Made by a program: the position numbers and the translations under genes
Shown here: positions 53,962 through 62,184 of the stretch, piece after piece
How positions within the stretch are numbered: the first letter of the stretch is position 1
Layout: every line of letters begins with the position of its first letter
Assembly: GCF_902459565.1 (NCBI RefSeq)
Contig: NZ_CABPSN010000008.1
Coordinates: 62,001-126,000, forward strand
DNA from: Pandoraea aquatica
Lineage (GTDB): Bacteria > Pseudomonadota > Gammaproteobacteria > Burkholderiales > Burkholderiaceae
DNA length: 64,000 bases
Reading direction: 5' to 3'
Notes under the pieces: model-generated
The model's database searches: none
What the model was told of the DNA's origin: nothing
What the model saw: only the letters and a program-made list of their open reading frames with translations

Positions 53962-54864
53962 TCAGGCAGCCTGGCCTTCGAGGATCAGGTCGCCCGAGCG
54001 GCCCGGAATCTCGCCCCACACGACCGGACGTGCGGGCAGTGCGGCCAGATCCAGTGTCGCGTAATAGTCGCCCATCGTCACCAGATCGTGGCCCTGTCGA
54101 CGCCAGCCGGCAAGCAACTGACGGAACAGCGGCGCGAGCTTCTGACCTTCGAGTTCCGCGTGAAGCGTGAACACGTGATCTTGCGCCGGATCGCGGGTCA
54201 GGGCAAGCAGATGCTCGGCCACACCGTTGATGTCGCGGCCGTCGATGCCCAGCAGTTCGTCCACCGTCGGCAGGGTGGTGGGCATCTGAACATGGTTCAG
54301 GCGTACGCCGTCGACGATCGGATAGTGCGGCGCTTCACCGCGTCCGTCCGACGAATACTTCATGCCCCAGGCGTCGATCTGACGGAACGCATGGTTGTTC
54401 ATTTGCCAGCCGGCCGCGCCGTGCGTGAGCGGGGGCGCGCCGAAGATCTGCGCGAAGCGGGCGTGCGCCTGCGACATCTGGCGCTGCGTCCATGCCGCGT
54501 CGCGCGTGCGTACGTTGTCCTGCCAGTACGTGTGATCCCACGTGTGGATGCCGGTCTCGTGGCCCGCAGTCTGCACGGTGCGCATGACATCCGCCGCGCG
54601 CTTGCCGATGTCCGGGCCGGGCAGCAGCGTGCCGTACATGAGCGTCTTGAAGCCGTAATGCTCGACCACCGACGTGCGCGAAACCTTCTTCAGAAAGCCC
54701 GGACGGAAGACGCGCTTGAGCGCCCAACCAGTGTGATCGGGGCCGAGGCTGAACAGGAACGTCGCCATCGCTTTGTGTTCGGCCAGCGCGGCGAGCAGAT
54801 TGGGCACGCCTTCGCGCGTGCCGCGCAGCGTGTCGACGTCGATCTTCAGGACAATCTTGGCCAT
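53962..54864 (-). CDS. arnD: Undecaprenyl-phosphate-Ara4FN deformylase ArnD
   Basis: The 300-residue NodB-type polysaccharide deacetylase starts KIVLKIDVDTLRGTREGVPNLL, typical of ArnD. The metal-binding region HETGIHTWDHTYWQ includes two His and Asp, and AAGWQMN follows. It removes the formyl group from undecaprenyl-phosphate-Ara4FN on the cytoplasmic side in L-Ara4N synthesis. ATG 54864 has AAGG upstream; the frame is open to 54894. Unlike the other arn genes it is preceded by an intrinsic terminator, so it may be transcribed separately, possibly with bcp. Confidence 0.93.
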   Translation of the reverse strand: MAKIVLKIDVDTLRGTREGVPNLLAALAEHKAMATFLFSLGPDHTGWALKRVFRPGFLKKVSRTSVVEHYGFKTLMYGTLLPGPDIGKRAADVMRTVQTAGHETGIHTWDHTYWQDNVRTRDAAWTQRQMSQAHARFAQIFGAPPLTHGAAGWQMNNHAFRQIDAWGMKYSSDGRGEAPHYPIVDGVRLNHVQMPTTLPTVDELLGIDGRDINGVAEHLLALTRDPAQDHVFTLHAELEGQKLAPLFRQLLAGWRRQGHDLVTMGDYYATLDLAALPARPVVWGEIPGRSGDLILEGQAA

Positions 54865-54956
54865 AGCCGCCCTTGAGTAGTACATCGAAGCCATCGTCGC
54901 CGAGGTGCGCGATGTCTCGAATGTCGAATCAAATTACCCAGTCAAACTGCTGAGTC

Positions 54957-54991
54957 AAAAACGCCCGATGCGCCGAGGGCGCACCGGGCGT
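54957..54991 (-). terminator. Intrinsic terminator of the arn operon
   Basis: A 14-position stem (54961-54974 with 54978-54991, one mismatch) closed by a GAG loop. Five A residues at 54957-54961 become a T-run on the minus strand. It lies 74 bases after the ArnA decarboxylase gene and before arnD. Confidence 0.8.
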
Positions 54992-55064
54992 GTCGTGCGA
55001 TGTTCCGGTCGTGCCGTCGAGTCGCGATAGCGTCGCAGCGGCAGACCGGCGCAGAGCACTGGCG

Positions 55065-56114
55065 TTATTCGCCCTCGACCAGACGACGAGCTTCGGCGAC
55101 GTGACCGCGATACGCTTCGAAAATCTTGCGCAGTGCGTCTTCCATCGACGTGGTCGGCTTCCAGTCGAGTTCCTGCATCGTGTTCTCGATCTTCGGCACG
55201 CGGTTCTGCACGTCCTGATAGCCGTTGCCGTAGTAAGCGCCCGATGTCGTTTCGACGAGCTGGACCTTCTTGGCCGTCTCGGCGTATTCCGGGTATTCGC
55301 TCGCCAGCTTGAGCATCATGTTGGCGAGTTCGCGCACCGAGAAGTTGTTCGTCGGATTGCCGATGTTGTAGATCTTGCCGCTCGCAACGTTGTTCTTGTT
55401 GTCGATGATGCGCACCAGGGCGTCGATACCGTCGTCGATGTCGGTAAAGGCGCGCTTCTGGTTGCCGCCGTCGACCAGGCTGATGTTCTCACCGCGGGCG
55501 ATGTGGCCGAGGAACTGCGTGACCACGCGCGACGAGCCTTCCTTCGGCGTGTAGATCGAGTCGAGGCCGGCACCGATCCAGTTGAACGGACGGAACAGCG
55601 AGAAGTTCAGGCCTTCCTGCATGCCGTAGCCCCAGATCACACGATCCATGAGCTGCTTCGAGCAAGCGTAGATCCAGCGCGGCTTGTTGATCGGGCCGTA
55701 GATCAGCGGCGAATTTTCCGGATCGAATTCGCCGTCGGTGCACATGCCGTAGACCTCGGAGGTCGACGGGAACACGAGGTGCTTACCGTACTTCACAGCC
55801 GAGCGGACGATCGGCAGGTTCGCTTCGAAGTCGAGTTCGAACACGCGCAGCGGGGCCTTCACGTAAGTGGCCGGCGTCGCGATGGCAACCAGCGGGAGGA
55901 TCACGTCGCACTTGCGAATGTGGTACTCGACCCATTCCTTGTTGATCGTGATGTCGCCTTCGAAGAAGTGCATGCGCTCGTGGTTGACCAGATCGCCGAG
56001 GCGATCAGTGAGCATGTCCATGCCATAAACTTCCCAGTCGGTCGTCTCCAGGATGCGCTTCGACAGATGGTGGCCGATGAACCCGTTGACACCGAGAATC
56101 AGGACTTTTTTCAT
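55065..56114 (-). CDS. arnA: UDP-glucuronate decarboxylase (ArnA C-terminal domain as a separate protein)
   Basis: The 349-residue short-chain dehydrogenase matches the decarboxylase half of E. coli ArnA. It has the NAD motif GVNGFIG (8-14), Ser119-Glu120 (STSEVYG), Tyr149/Lys153 (YACSK) and an Arg in YQDVQNR, which corresponds to the catalytic Arg of ArnA. It oxidatively decarboxylates UDP-glucuronic acid to UDP-4-keto-arabinose. In Enterobacteriaceae it is fused to the formyltransferase; here the two are separate genes, 7 bases apart. The order and spacing suggest cotranscription. Confidence 0.93.
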   Translation of the reverse strand: MKKVLILGVNGFIGHHLSKRILETTDWEVYGMDMLTDRLGDLVNHERMHFFEGDITINKEWVEYHIRKCDVILPLVAIATPATYVKAPLRVFELDFEANLPIVRSAVKYGKHLVFPSTSEVYGMCTDGEFDPENSPLIYGPINKPRWIYACSKQLMDRVIWGYGMQEGLNFSLFRPFNWIGAGLDSIYTPKEGSSRVVTQFLGHIARGENISLVDGGNQKRAFTDIDDGIDALVRIIDNKNNVASGKIYNIGNPTNNFSVRELANMMLKLASEYPEYAETAKKVQLVETTSGAYYGNGYQDVQNRVPKIENTMQELDWKPTTSMEDALRKIFEAYRGHVAEARRLVEGE

Positions 56115-56121
56115 ATTACGG

Positions 56122-57039
56122 TCAGTGATTGAGCTGGGAAAACTGTGCCGGCGCGAGAGGCTTGCCGTCCAGCGTTAGTTCTTGAATGACGATGGCATTT
56201 CCGTCGCCGCAAATGCCGAGGAGCGCATTATCCACTACTTGCAGTCCGCAGGGCAAACCGGCGGGGGCGGGCGAGCGGGACAGACGGGCCTGATTGACCA
56301 CGAAGCGGCGCTCGCCGACGTCCGTAAACGCCCCCGGATAGGGCGGCGCGACCGCCCGGATCAGGTTGTAGACGCTCTGCGCCGGCTGCGTCCAGTCGAT
56401 TCGGCCGTCTTCGGGCTTGCGGCCCCCGAAGTAGCTGCCGGCGGCGAGATCGTTGCTCAGGCGCGGGGCGGTCCCGGCGATCAGGCCCGGCAGGCAGCGC
56501 CAGAGCGTCTGCTCGGCCGCGACCGTGACTTTCTCGAACACTTCGCCCGCTGTGTCGTCCGGCAGGATCGGCACCGACGTCTGGTCGATGATCGCCCCGG
56601 CGTCCGGCTTCAGCGCCATTTCGTGCAGTGTGGCACCGGTTTCCGTTTCGCCTCGCAAAACCGCCCAATTCACAGGCACACGCCCGCGATACTTCGGCAG
56701 CAGCGAGCCGTGCATGTTAAACGCGCCGCGCGGGGAGATATCCAGCACGGCCACCGGGATCATGTGGCGATAGTAGAACGAGAAAATAAAATCCGGCGCG
56801 ATGGCGCGGATACGCTCGGCGAGGGCGGGATCGGCCGGATCGTCGGGGGTGATGACCGGGATGCCGTGCTCGGCGGCGACGCCAGCGACGCTGCCGAACC
56901 AGATGTTCTCGTTCGGATTGTCCTGATGCGTGACGACGAGCGCGACGTCGACGCCGCGTGCGAGCAGGACCTGCAGGCAGCGAACGCCGACGTTGTGATA
57001 CGCGAAGACAACCGCTTTGGCTGCGGACGTGTTGCTCAT
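56122..57039 (-). CDS. UDP-Ara4N formyltransferase (ArnA N-terminal domain as a separate protein)
   Basis: The 305-residue protein matches the formyltransferase half of ArnA. The catalytic triad is in place: Asn108 and His110 (FNMHGSLLPKYRGR) and Asp146 (KPDAGAI). The C-terminal OB-like subdomain follows. It adds a formyl group from 10-formyl-tetrahydrofolate to UDP-Ara4N. The start overlaps the arnC stop by 4 bases. The split of ArnA into two proteins is known in Burkholderia, so it fits the host. Confidence 0.92.
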   Translation of the reverse strand: MSNTSAAKAVVFAYHNVGVRCLQVLLARGVDVALVVTHQDNPNENIWFGSVAGVAAEHGIPVITPDDPADPALAERIRAIAPDFIFSFYYRHMIPVAVLDISPRGAFNMHGSLLPKYRGRVPVNWAVLRGETETGATLHEMALKPDAGAIIDQTSVPILPDDTAGEVFEKVTVAAEQTLWRCLPGLIAGTAPRLSNDLAAGSYFGGRKPEDGRIDWTQPAQSVYNLIRAVAPPYPGAFTDVGERRFVVNQARLSRSPAPAGLPCGLQVVDNALLGICGDGNAIVIQELTLDGKPLAPAQFSQLNH

Positions 57040-58070
57040 GACGTGTGCGACCCCAGCTCGGTTGCGCCGGTGCTCAGCGTGGCGCTCTGCGCGCCCGATT
57101 TGTCGCCATGGGCAACGGGGTGGGCGTTATGCGACTCGTGGGCTTGCAACACCGCCTGAACCAGATAGCGGGGACGCTGACGAACCTGTTGGTAGATGCG
57201 GCCGATGTACTCACCGAGCAGGCCCATGCCGAACAGGATCACGCCCAGCAGGCAGAACGTCACGGCGAACAGGGTGAATACACCCTGGACTTCCGAGCCG
57301 AACAGGAAACGTCTCGCCATGAGCACGACGAACAGCACGCCCGACGCAGCAGACAGGGAGATACCCACGCCCGAGAGCCATTGCAGCGGCACGACGGAGA
57401 AGCCGGTGACCAGATCGAAGTTCAGGCGAATGAGCGCGTAGAGCGAATACTTCGACTCACCGGCAAAGCGCTCTTCGTGGGCGACATCCACTTCCGTCGG
57501 GTTCTGAGCAAACGTGTAGGCAAGCGCCGGAATGAACGTGTTGATCTCGCGGCACTGATTGACCGTATCGACGATGTGGCGGCTGTAGCCGCGCAGCATG
57601 CAGCCCTGATCGGTCATGCGAATGCGCGTGATGCGCTCGCGCAGACGATTCATCGCGCGCGAGGCGTTACGGCGGAACCACGTGTCCTGACGGTTCATGC
57701 GCACCGTGCCCACGTAGTCGTGTCCGGCGGCCAGTTGTGCCACGAGCTTGCCGATTTCTTCCGGCGGGTTCTGCAAGTCGGCATCGAGTGTGACGACCCA
57801 TTCGCCGCGCGTGTGCTCGAAGCCGGCCAGAATCGCCATGTGCTGGCCGTAGTTGCCGTTGAACAGCACCACGCGCGTCACGTCCGGGCGCACGCGGTAT
57901 TGCTCGGCAAGCAAGGCGGCCGAGCGGTCGCGGCTGCCATCGTTGACGAACACCACTTCGTAGGTCACGCCCAGCTTATCGAGCGCCGGGTAAAGCCGTG
58001 CGAAGAGGGCGGCGAGGCCAGCCTCTTCGTTGTAAACCGGGATGACGACAGAGAGTTGTGGTCGATTCAT
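57036..58070 (-). CDS. arnC: Undecaprenyl-phosphate Ara4FN transferase ArnC
   Basis: The 344-residue family 2 glycosyltransferase has the N-terminal Rossmann-like domain (SVVIPVYNEEAGLAALF, DADLQNPPEEIGKL as the metal motif). Two C-terminal membrane helices (about 232-290) and a cytoplasmic tail follow. It transfers Ara4FN to undecaprenyl phosphate. It overlaps arnB (4 bases) and the formyltransferase (4 bases). The tail of about 40 residues is Ala/His/Ser-rich and not conserved. Confidence 0.94.
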   Translation of the reverse strand: MNRPQLSVVIPVYNEEAGLAALFARLYPALDKLGVTYEVVFVNDGSRDRSAALLAEQYRVRPDVTRVVLFNGNYGQHMAILAGFEHTRGEWVVTLDADLQNPPEEIGKLVAQLAAGHDYVGTVRMNRQDTWFRRNASRAMNRLRERITRIRMTDQGCMLRGYSRHIVDTVNQCREINTFIPALAYTFAQNPTEVDVAHEERFAGESKYSLYALIRLNFDLVTGFSVVPLQWLSGVGISLSAASGVLFVVLMARRFLFGSEVQGVFTLFAVTFCLLGVILFGMGLLGEYIGRIYQQVRQRPRYLVQAVLQAHESHNAHPVAHGDKSGAQSATLSTGATELGSHTS

Positions 58071-59233
58071 TTTTTGTAATCAGCGCAAATAGCATTCACG
58101 GCTTCGCAGACGCGCGCAACGTCAGCATCCGTCATGGCAGGGAACAACGGGAGCGTCAGGATGGCGCGGCCCAGACGCTCCGTATGCGGGAACTGGCCTT
58201 CCTTGAAACCCAGCGCACGATACATTGTAAACAGGTGGATGGCAGGGTAGTGCACCCCACTGCCGATGCCGCGCGCCTTCAACTGTTCCATGAAGCCCGC
58301 ACGGTCGATCGTGAGGTTCCCCAGCGGCAGTTCGATCTGGAACATGTGCCAGTTCGAATTCGTGAAATCGGCGTGCGGCAGGCCCACACCCAGTGCGACG
58401 GCGGCACCGCCTGCGAGCTTGTCGAAATACTGACGGGCGAGTTCCGTGCGGCGGTTGTTGAATGCCGCCAGGTGCGGCATCTGGCCGAGGCCGACGCGTG
58501 CGGCCACGTCCGTGAGGTTGTACTTGCCGCCCAGCACGTCGACATCCATGCCGTCGAGACCGAAGCGGGTCACGCCCTGCAGGCGGTACTTCTCGGCCAG
58601 ACGCGCTTCGTCGTCGGTGTTGAACACCAGCGCACCGCCTTCGATGGAGGTGAGGTTCTTGTTCGGGTGGAAGCTGAACGAGACGAGATCGCCAATCGAG
58701 CCGATGCGCTTGCCGTTCCAGCTTGCCCCCATGGCCTGAGCGGCATCTTCGACCACGCGCAGGTTGTGGCGGCGTGCAATATCGTACAGACGGTCCATGT
58801 CGACCGGCAGGCCGGCGAGGTAGACGGGGATGATCGCGCGGGTCTTCGGCGTGATCGCCTTCTCAAGCAGGTCGAGGTCGATATTGCGTGTGGCGGGGTC
58901 GACGTCGACGAACACCGGCGTGGCACCCACTTCGAGAATGACGTTGGACGTGGCGACCCACGACAGCGGCGTGGTGATGACTTCGTCGCCGCTTTGCACG
59001 CCGGCGATGCGCAGACCGATTTCGAGCGTCGCGGTGCCCGAGTTGAACACGCGCACCGGACGTCCACCGAAATATTCGGAAAGCGCCTTCTCAAAGGCCT
59101 GCACTTGCGGCCCCGAGGTGATCCACCCCGAGCGCAGCACTTCGGTCACGCCGGCAATCGTCGCTTCGTCGATGCTCGGGCGCGTGAACGGGATGAACGG
59201 TTGATTCGGTTGGGAGGTTGCCGAGTCGCTCAT
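58067..59233 (-). CDS. arnB: UDP-4-amino-4-deoxy-L-arabinose aminotransferase ArnB
   Basis: The 388-residue DegT/DnrJ/EryC1-type aminotransferase begins with PFTRPSIDEATIAGVTEVLRSGWITSGPQ, typical of ArnB. It carries the PLP lysine at Lys192 in FSFHPNKNLTSIEGG, with Asp in VVEDAAQA as cofactor ligand. It converts UDP-4-keto-arabinose to UDP-Ara4N with glutamate as donor. It precedes arnC with a 4-base overlap; the ArnE-like gene ends 95 bases upstream of its start. Confidence 0.95.
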   Translation of the reverse strand: MSDSATSQPNQPFIPFTRPSIDEATIAGVTEVLRSGWITSGPQVQAFEKALSEYFGGRPVRVFNSGTATLEIGLRIAGVQSGDEVITTPLSWVATSNVILEVGATPVFVDVDPATRNIDLDLLEKAITPKTRAIIPVYLAGLPVDMDRLYDIARRHNLRVVEDAAQAMGASWNGKRIGSIGDLVSFSFHPNKNLTSIEGGALVFNTDDEARLAEKYRLQGVTRFGLDGMDVDVLGGKYNLTDVAARVGLGQMPHLAAFNNRRTELARQYFDKLAGGAAVALGVGLPHADFTNSNWHMFQIELPLGNLTIDRAGFMEQLKARGIGSGVHYPAIHLFTMYRALGFKEGQFPHTERLGRAILTLPLFPAMTDADVARVCEAVNAICADYKK

Positions 59234-59328
59234 GATGTATGACTAAGCCTCAAATTAGCTCGAATATGCATGGAAAACGCGCAAGCCCTGTGGGGCGCGC
59301 GTACGGCGATTTCCTCGGACGGCAGACT

Positions 59329-59700
59329 TTAGCTGCGCGCCAGAATATAAACACCCACAAGAATGATGCCGATGGCCACCACGCGCTGCATCGACAGCGT
59401 TTCGCCGAACAGATACCACGCGGCGAACGCGTTCACGACGTAGCCCAGGGAGAGCATCGGGTAGGCGATCGAGACTTCGACGCGCGAGAGCGCCAGAATC
59501 CAGACGACCACGCTGATGGCATAGCAGACGAGCCCGCCCATGATCGGCACCTGCGTGGCAAGTTTGATACCGATGGGCACGATGTTGGCACGCGTGAATT
59601 CCAGGGCACCGATGGTATTGGCGCCTGCTTTAAGCAACAGCTGGGCGCACGCGTTGAGCAGCACGCCGGTGAGAATAAGGGAAAACGTCGCGAGATTCAT
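59329..59700 (-). CDS. arnE: SMR family flippase subunit, ArnE-like
   Basis: A 123-residue membrane protein with four expected helices and the EamA/SMR layout (ACAQLLLKAGAN near residue 18; PMLSLGYVVNAFAAWYLFGETLS). In Enterobacteriaceae two such proteins, ArnE and ArnF, flip Ara4N-undecaprenyl phosphate. Here only one such gene is present in the cluster. A homo-oligomer, or a second subunit elsewhere, would be needed. It lies between arnT and arnB on the same strand. The name is based on context and size. Confidence 0.85.
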   Translation of the reverse strand: MNLATFSLILTGVLLNACAQLLLKAGANTIGALEFTRANIVPIGIKLATQVPIMGGLVCYAISVVVWILALSRVEVSIAYPMLSLGYVVNAFAAWYLFGETLSMQRVVAIGIILVGVYILARS

Positions 59701-59768
59701 GGAACGTTTGTGAACGTTTGTGAATAATTATGGATACCGCAAATGGCCTTAGGGAAACCCCAAGCGCG

Positions 59769-61556
59769 CTATTTTACGTTGTCTTCGGGCTGCGGTTTCG
59801 AGATTACGACACGGCGTGCGTCGCGCGCGACGATACGCATCGGCAAATGGGCCGCTTCGAGCTTACCGAACGTGTCCGGATCGACCAGCGCGAGCGCCTT
59901 CGGATCGGCGCGCCAGCGTGCATAGAAGTCGTCGAGCGTCGGCAGCCATTTCTGCGGCTCCTGCTTCACGCCGAATTCCAGCTCGTCCGGGTGTTGCACC
60001 ATGATCATCGTGTGCCCGAGGTAGTAGGGCATGGTGTGATCGAGCACATTGACCGAATAGAACGGCACGTTCGGCCCCAGGCGCTGCATCTCGGCTTTGA
60101 CCGCGGGCACGAGCAGCACGCCGGTGCTCTGACGTCCGAAGACTTCATGTCCCATGCCGCCGATGGTCACGAGCAGCAGCATGCCGGCGGAGAACGCCAG
60201 CAGGGCACGACGGGCGCTGTGGCGCGCGAGACGCCACGCAACGAGCGTGCCAACGAGGCCGGCACCCACCGCGAAATACAGCCAGATCTGGAAGGCCCTG
60301 TACAGCTCGTTAGGATTGCGCACGCTGCCCGCGCGTCCGGCAAAAATGGCGACCATCACAAGTGCCGCAATCAGGAAGACGGCATAGCCCGCCATATGAA
60401 CGCGCACCGTATCGCGGCGCAATTGCGCCAGATACAGCCCGAACAGGAGCGCCATGGCCGGGGCGATCGGCAGCAAATACGAAATCAGCTTCGAGTGCGA
60501 CGCGCTGAAAAACACGAAGATGAAGACGGACCACACCCACAGCATGGCCGTCGGCGCGAATCCGTTGGGCTGACGCGGCATGCGCAGCGTGGCGCGCACG
60601 GTCCCCGGCAGAATCGACAGCCACGGCAGGAAGCCGACGATGAAGACCGGCACGAAGTACCACGGCGCGCCGTCGCGGTTGTGGCCCTCCATCGCGAAGC
60701 GGCGGAAGTGCTCGTTGATGAAGAAGAAGTCGAAGAACTCGGGGTTGCGCATCTGCACGAGCACGAACCACGGCGCGGCAACGGCAAAGAACACGATCAG
60801 GCCGCTGCCCAGATAAAGGCGTCGCCACAGGGCCCAGTCGCGCGTCACGAGCGTATACAGGACGAGCACGGCCCCTGGCAGCACGATGCCGACAAGGCCC
60901 TTGCTCAGCACGGCAAGCGCCATGGCGGCCCAGCAAAGCCACATCCAGCCGCGCACGGCGGAGCGTTCGAGTCCCGGGCGTTGCGCCAGCAGCAGGGCGC
61001 ACAAGGACAGCCCCATGAAGAACGACAGGCCCATGTCGAGCACGTTGAAGTGTCCGAGCAGCGACCACAGGGGGGCTGCGGCCAGTGCGGCGGCGGCGAA
61101 CAGGCCCACACGGGCGTTGAACACTCGCCGGCCGGTGAAGCCCACCATCAGCACGCCTGCAAAGCCCGTCAGCGCCGTCCAGAACCGGGCCTGCCACTCA
61201 CCCAGCCCGAAGGCGGCGAACGTCAGTGCGTTCATCCAGGTTTGCAGCGGCGGCTTCTCGAAGTATTTGTAGCCGTTGTAGCGCGGTGTGATCCAGTCGC
61301 CGGTCGTCCACATCTCGCGCGCCATCTCGGCGTAGCGGCCTTCGTCGCTGGAAATCAGGTGACGATAATCGAGCACACCGAACCAGACGAGCGCAAACGC
61401 CAGGAGCAGCAGCCAGAAGGCGGCCGGGGACAGCGGATAGGCCGTGGACGGTGTGCCGGAGGCGGAAAGCGTGGGCGCGGGAGGTGGAGGAGGCGGCGCG
61501 ATGGTGTCTGCGGCCATCAGGCCGGGAAGGCCGGGCGCGATCGGGCGGCGGCTCAC
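59769..61556 (-). CDS. arnT: Ara4N transferase ArnT (lipid A aminoarabinose transferase)
   Basis: The 595-residue integral membrane glycosyltransferase (GT83, PMT-like) has about 12 helices. The conserved first periplasmic segment FGVLDYRHLISSDEGRYAEMAREMWTTGDW (given in part: DEGRYAEMAREM near 75) contains the acidic/Arg residues of the catalytic loop, and YFEKPPLQTW follows. It moves L-Ara4N from undecaprenyl phosphate to lipid A phosphates, lowering negative charge and giving polymyxin resistance. The start overlaps the upstream Mth938-domain gene by 4 bases. The ArnE-like gene follows after 68 bases. Confidence 0.94.
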   Translation of the reverse strand: MSRRPIAPGLPGLMAADTIAPPPPPPAPTLSASGTPSTAYPLSPAAFWLLLLAFALVWFGVLDYRHLISSDEGRYAEMAREMWTTGDWITPRYNGYKYFEKPPLQTWMNALTFAAFGLGEWQARFWTALTGFAGVLMVGFTGRRVFNARVGLFAAAALAAAPLWSLLGHFNVLDMGLSFFMGLSLCALLLAQRPGLERSAVRGWMWLCWAAMALAVLSKGLVGIVLPGAVLVLYTLVTRDWALWRRLYLGSGLIVFFAVAAPWFVLVQMRNPEFFDFFFINEHFRRFAMEGHNRDGAPWYFVPVFIVGFLPWLSILPGTVRATLRMPRQPNGFAPTAMLWVWSVFIFVFFSASHSKLISYLLPIAPAMALLFGLYLAQLRRDTVRVHMAGYAVFLIAALVMVAIFAGRAGSVRNPNELYRAFQIWLYFAVGAGLVGTLVAWRLARHSARRALLAFSAGMLLLVTIGGMGHEVFGRQSTGVLLVPAVKAEMQRLGPNVPFYSVNVLDHTMPYYLGHTMIMVQHPDELEFGVKQEPQKWLPTLDDFYARWRADPKALALVDPDTFGKLEAAHLPMRIVARDARRVVISKPQPEDNVK

Positions 61557-61942
61557 TCAGCCGCCTCGGTTTCGATGAGCACCGCGAGGACGACGCGGCG
61601 TCCCTCGCTCATCAGAATGTTGTACGTGCGGCATGCGGCTTGCGTGTCCATGGAGTCGACGCCGACCCGCTGGCTCGTCAGGGCCGTGGTCAGACGCGGG
61701 TGGGCGAAGCGCAGACGCTCGCCGCTACCGAAGATGACGACTTCCGGTTCGCGCGCGCGCAGCATGTCGAAGTGGGGCGCGTCGAGCGCATCGAAGCGCG
61801 ACACCGGCCACGGCGCCACATCGCCCTCGGGGGCAATCATCACGCTGTGGTCGTAACGAACCTTGTTGACTTCAACATAGCCGGGGCCGTAGCCGGTGAC
61901 CGTGTTCAATGCCGCTTGTGACGGATCTTGATGCAGTTTCAC
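61553..61942 (-). CDS. Mth938-like domain protein (DUF498 type)
   Basis: A 129-residue protein with the Mth938/DUF498 fold signature: YGPGYVEVNKVRYDHSVMIAPEGDVAPW, then PEVVIFGSGERLRF and DSMDTQAACRTYNILMSEGRRVVLAVLIE (segments named in part). Its molecular role is unknown. In many proteobacteria a gene of this family is near secF/yajC or stands alone. Here its stop overlaps the arnT start by four bases, so it is the first gene of the arn operon and translationally coupled to arnT. Whether it has a role in the pathway is open. Confidence 0.85.
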   Translation of the reverse strand: MKLHQDPSQAALNTVTGYGPGYVEVNKVRYDHSVMIAPEGDVAPWPVSRFDALDAPHFDMLRAREPEVVIFGSGERLRFAHPRLTTALTSQRVGVDSMDTQAACRTYNILMSEGRRVVLAVLIETEAAE

Positions 61943-62073
61943 TTTCGGAGATTCCCTACCCAGTGGTGGCTGAGCGTCGGCAGGTCGTTTAACGGGCGGG
62001 CATCTTGCACTGCGTGCCGCAAACCGTCAATGATGCATTGCCGAAGTCTGTCATAATTGGCTAAATTATAGCT

Positions 62074-62098
62074 TTTTGCCGTACGCAGCACGGCAAAA
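62074..62098. other. Hairpin in the gap before the aminotransferase gene
   Basis: Arms TTTTGCCGT (62074-62082) and ACGGCAAAA (62090-62098) with a 7-base loop. It is next to an AT-rich element (CATAATTGGCTAAATTATAG) that may hold the divergent promoters of the arn operon and the aminotransferase. It could be a regulator site or an RNA hairpin in the leader. Confidence 0.45.
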
Positions 62099-62184
62099 CC
62101 GTTGCAGTGCGGCATTTTTCACTTCATCCCGCCTGTTGCCGGCTCGTCCGGATCCCTGCGCCGCCCGTCAAGACCACAACCGCC

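Noticed and set aside
59730-61856. 708-codon plus-strand frame opposite arnT
   Set aside because: His/Gln/Arg-rich, no start signal, and opposite a conserved membrane protein gene.
62074-62098. Hairpin before alaT as a riboswitch or terminator
   Set aside because: A single short stem without T-run or a conserved aptamer-like core; only kept as an unexplained hairpin.
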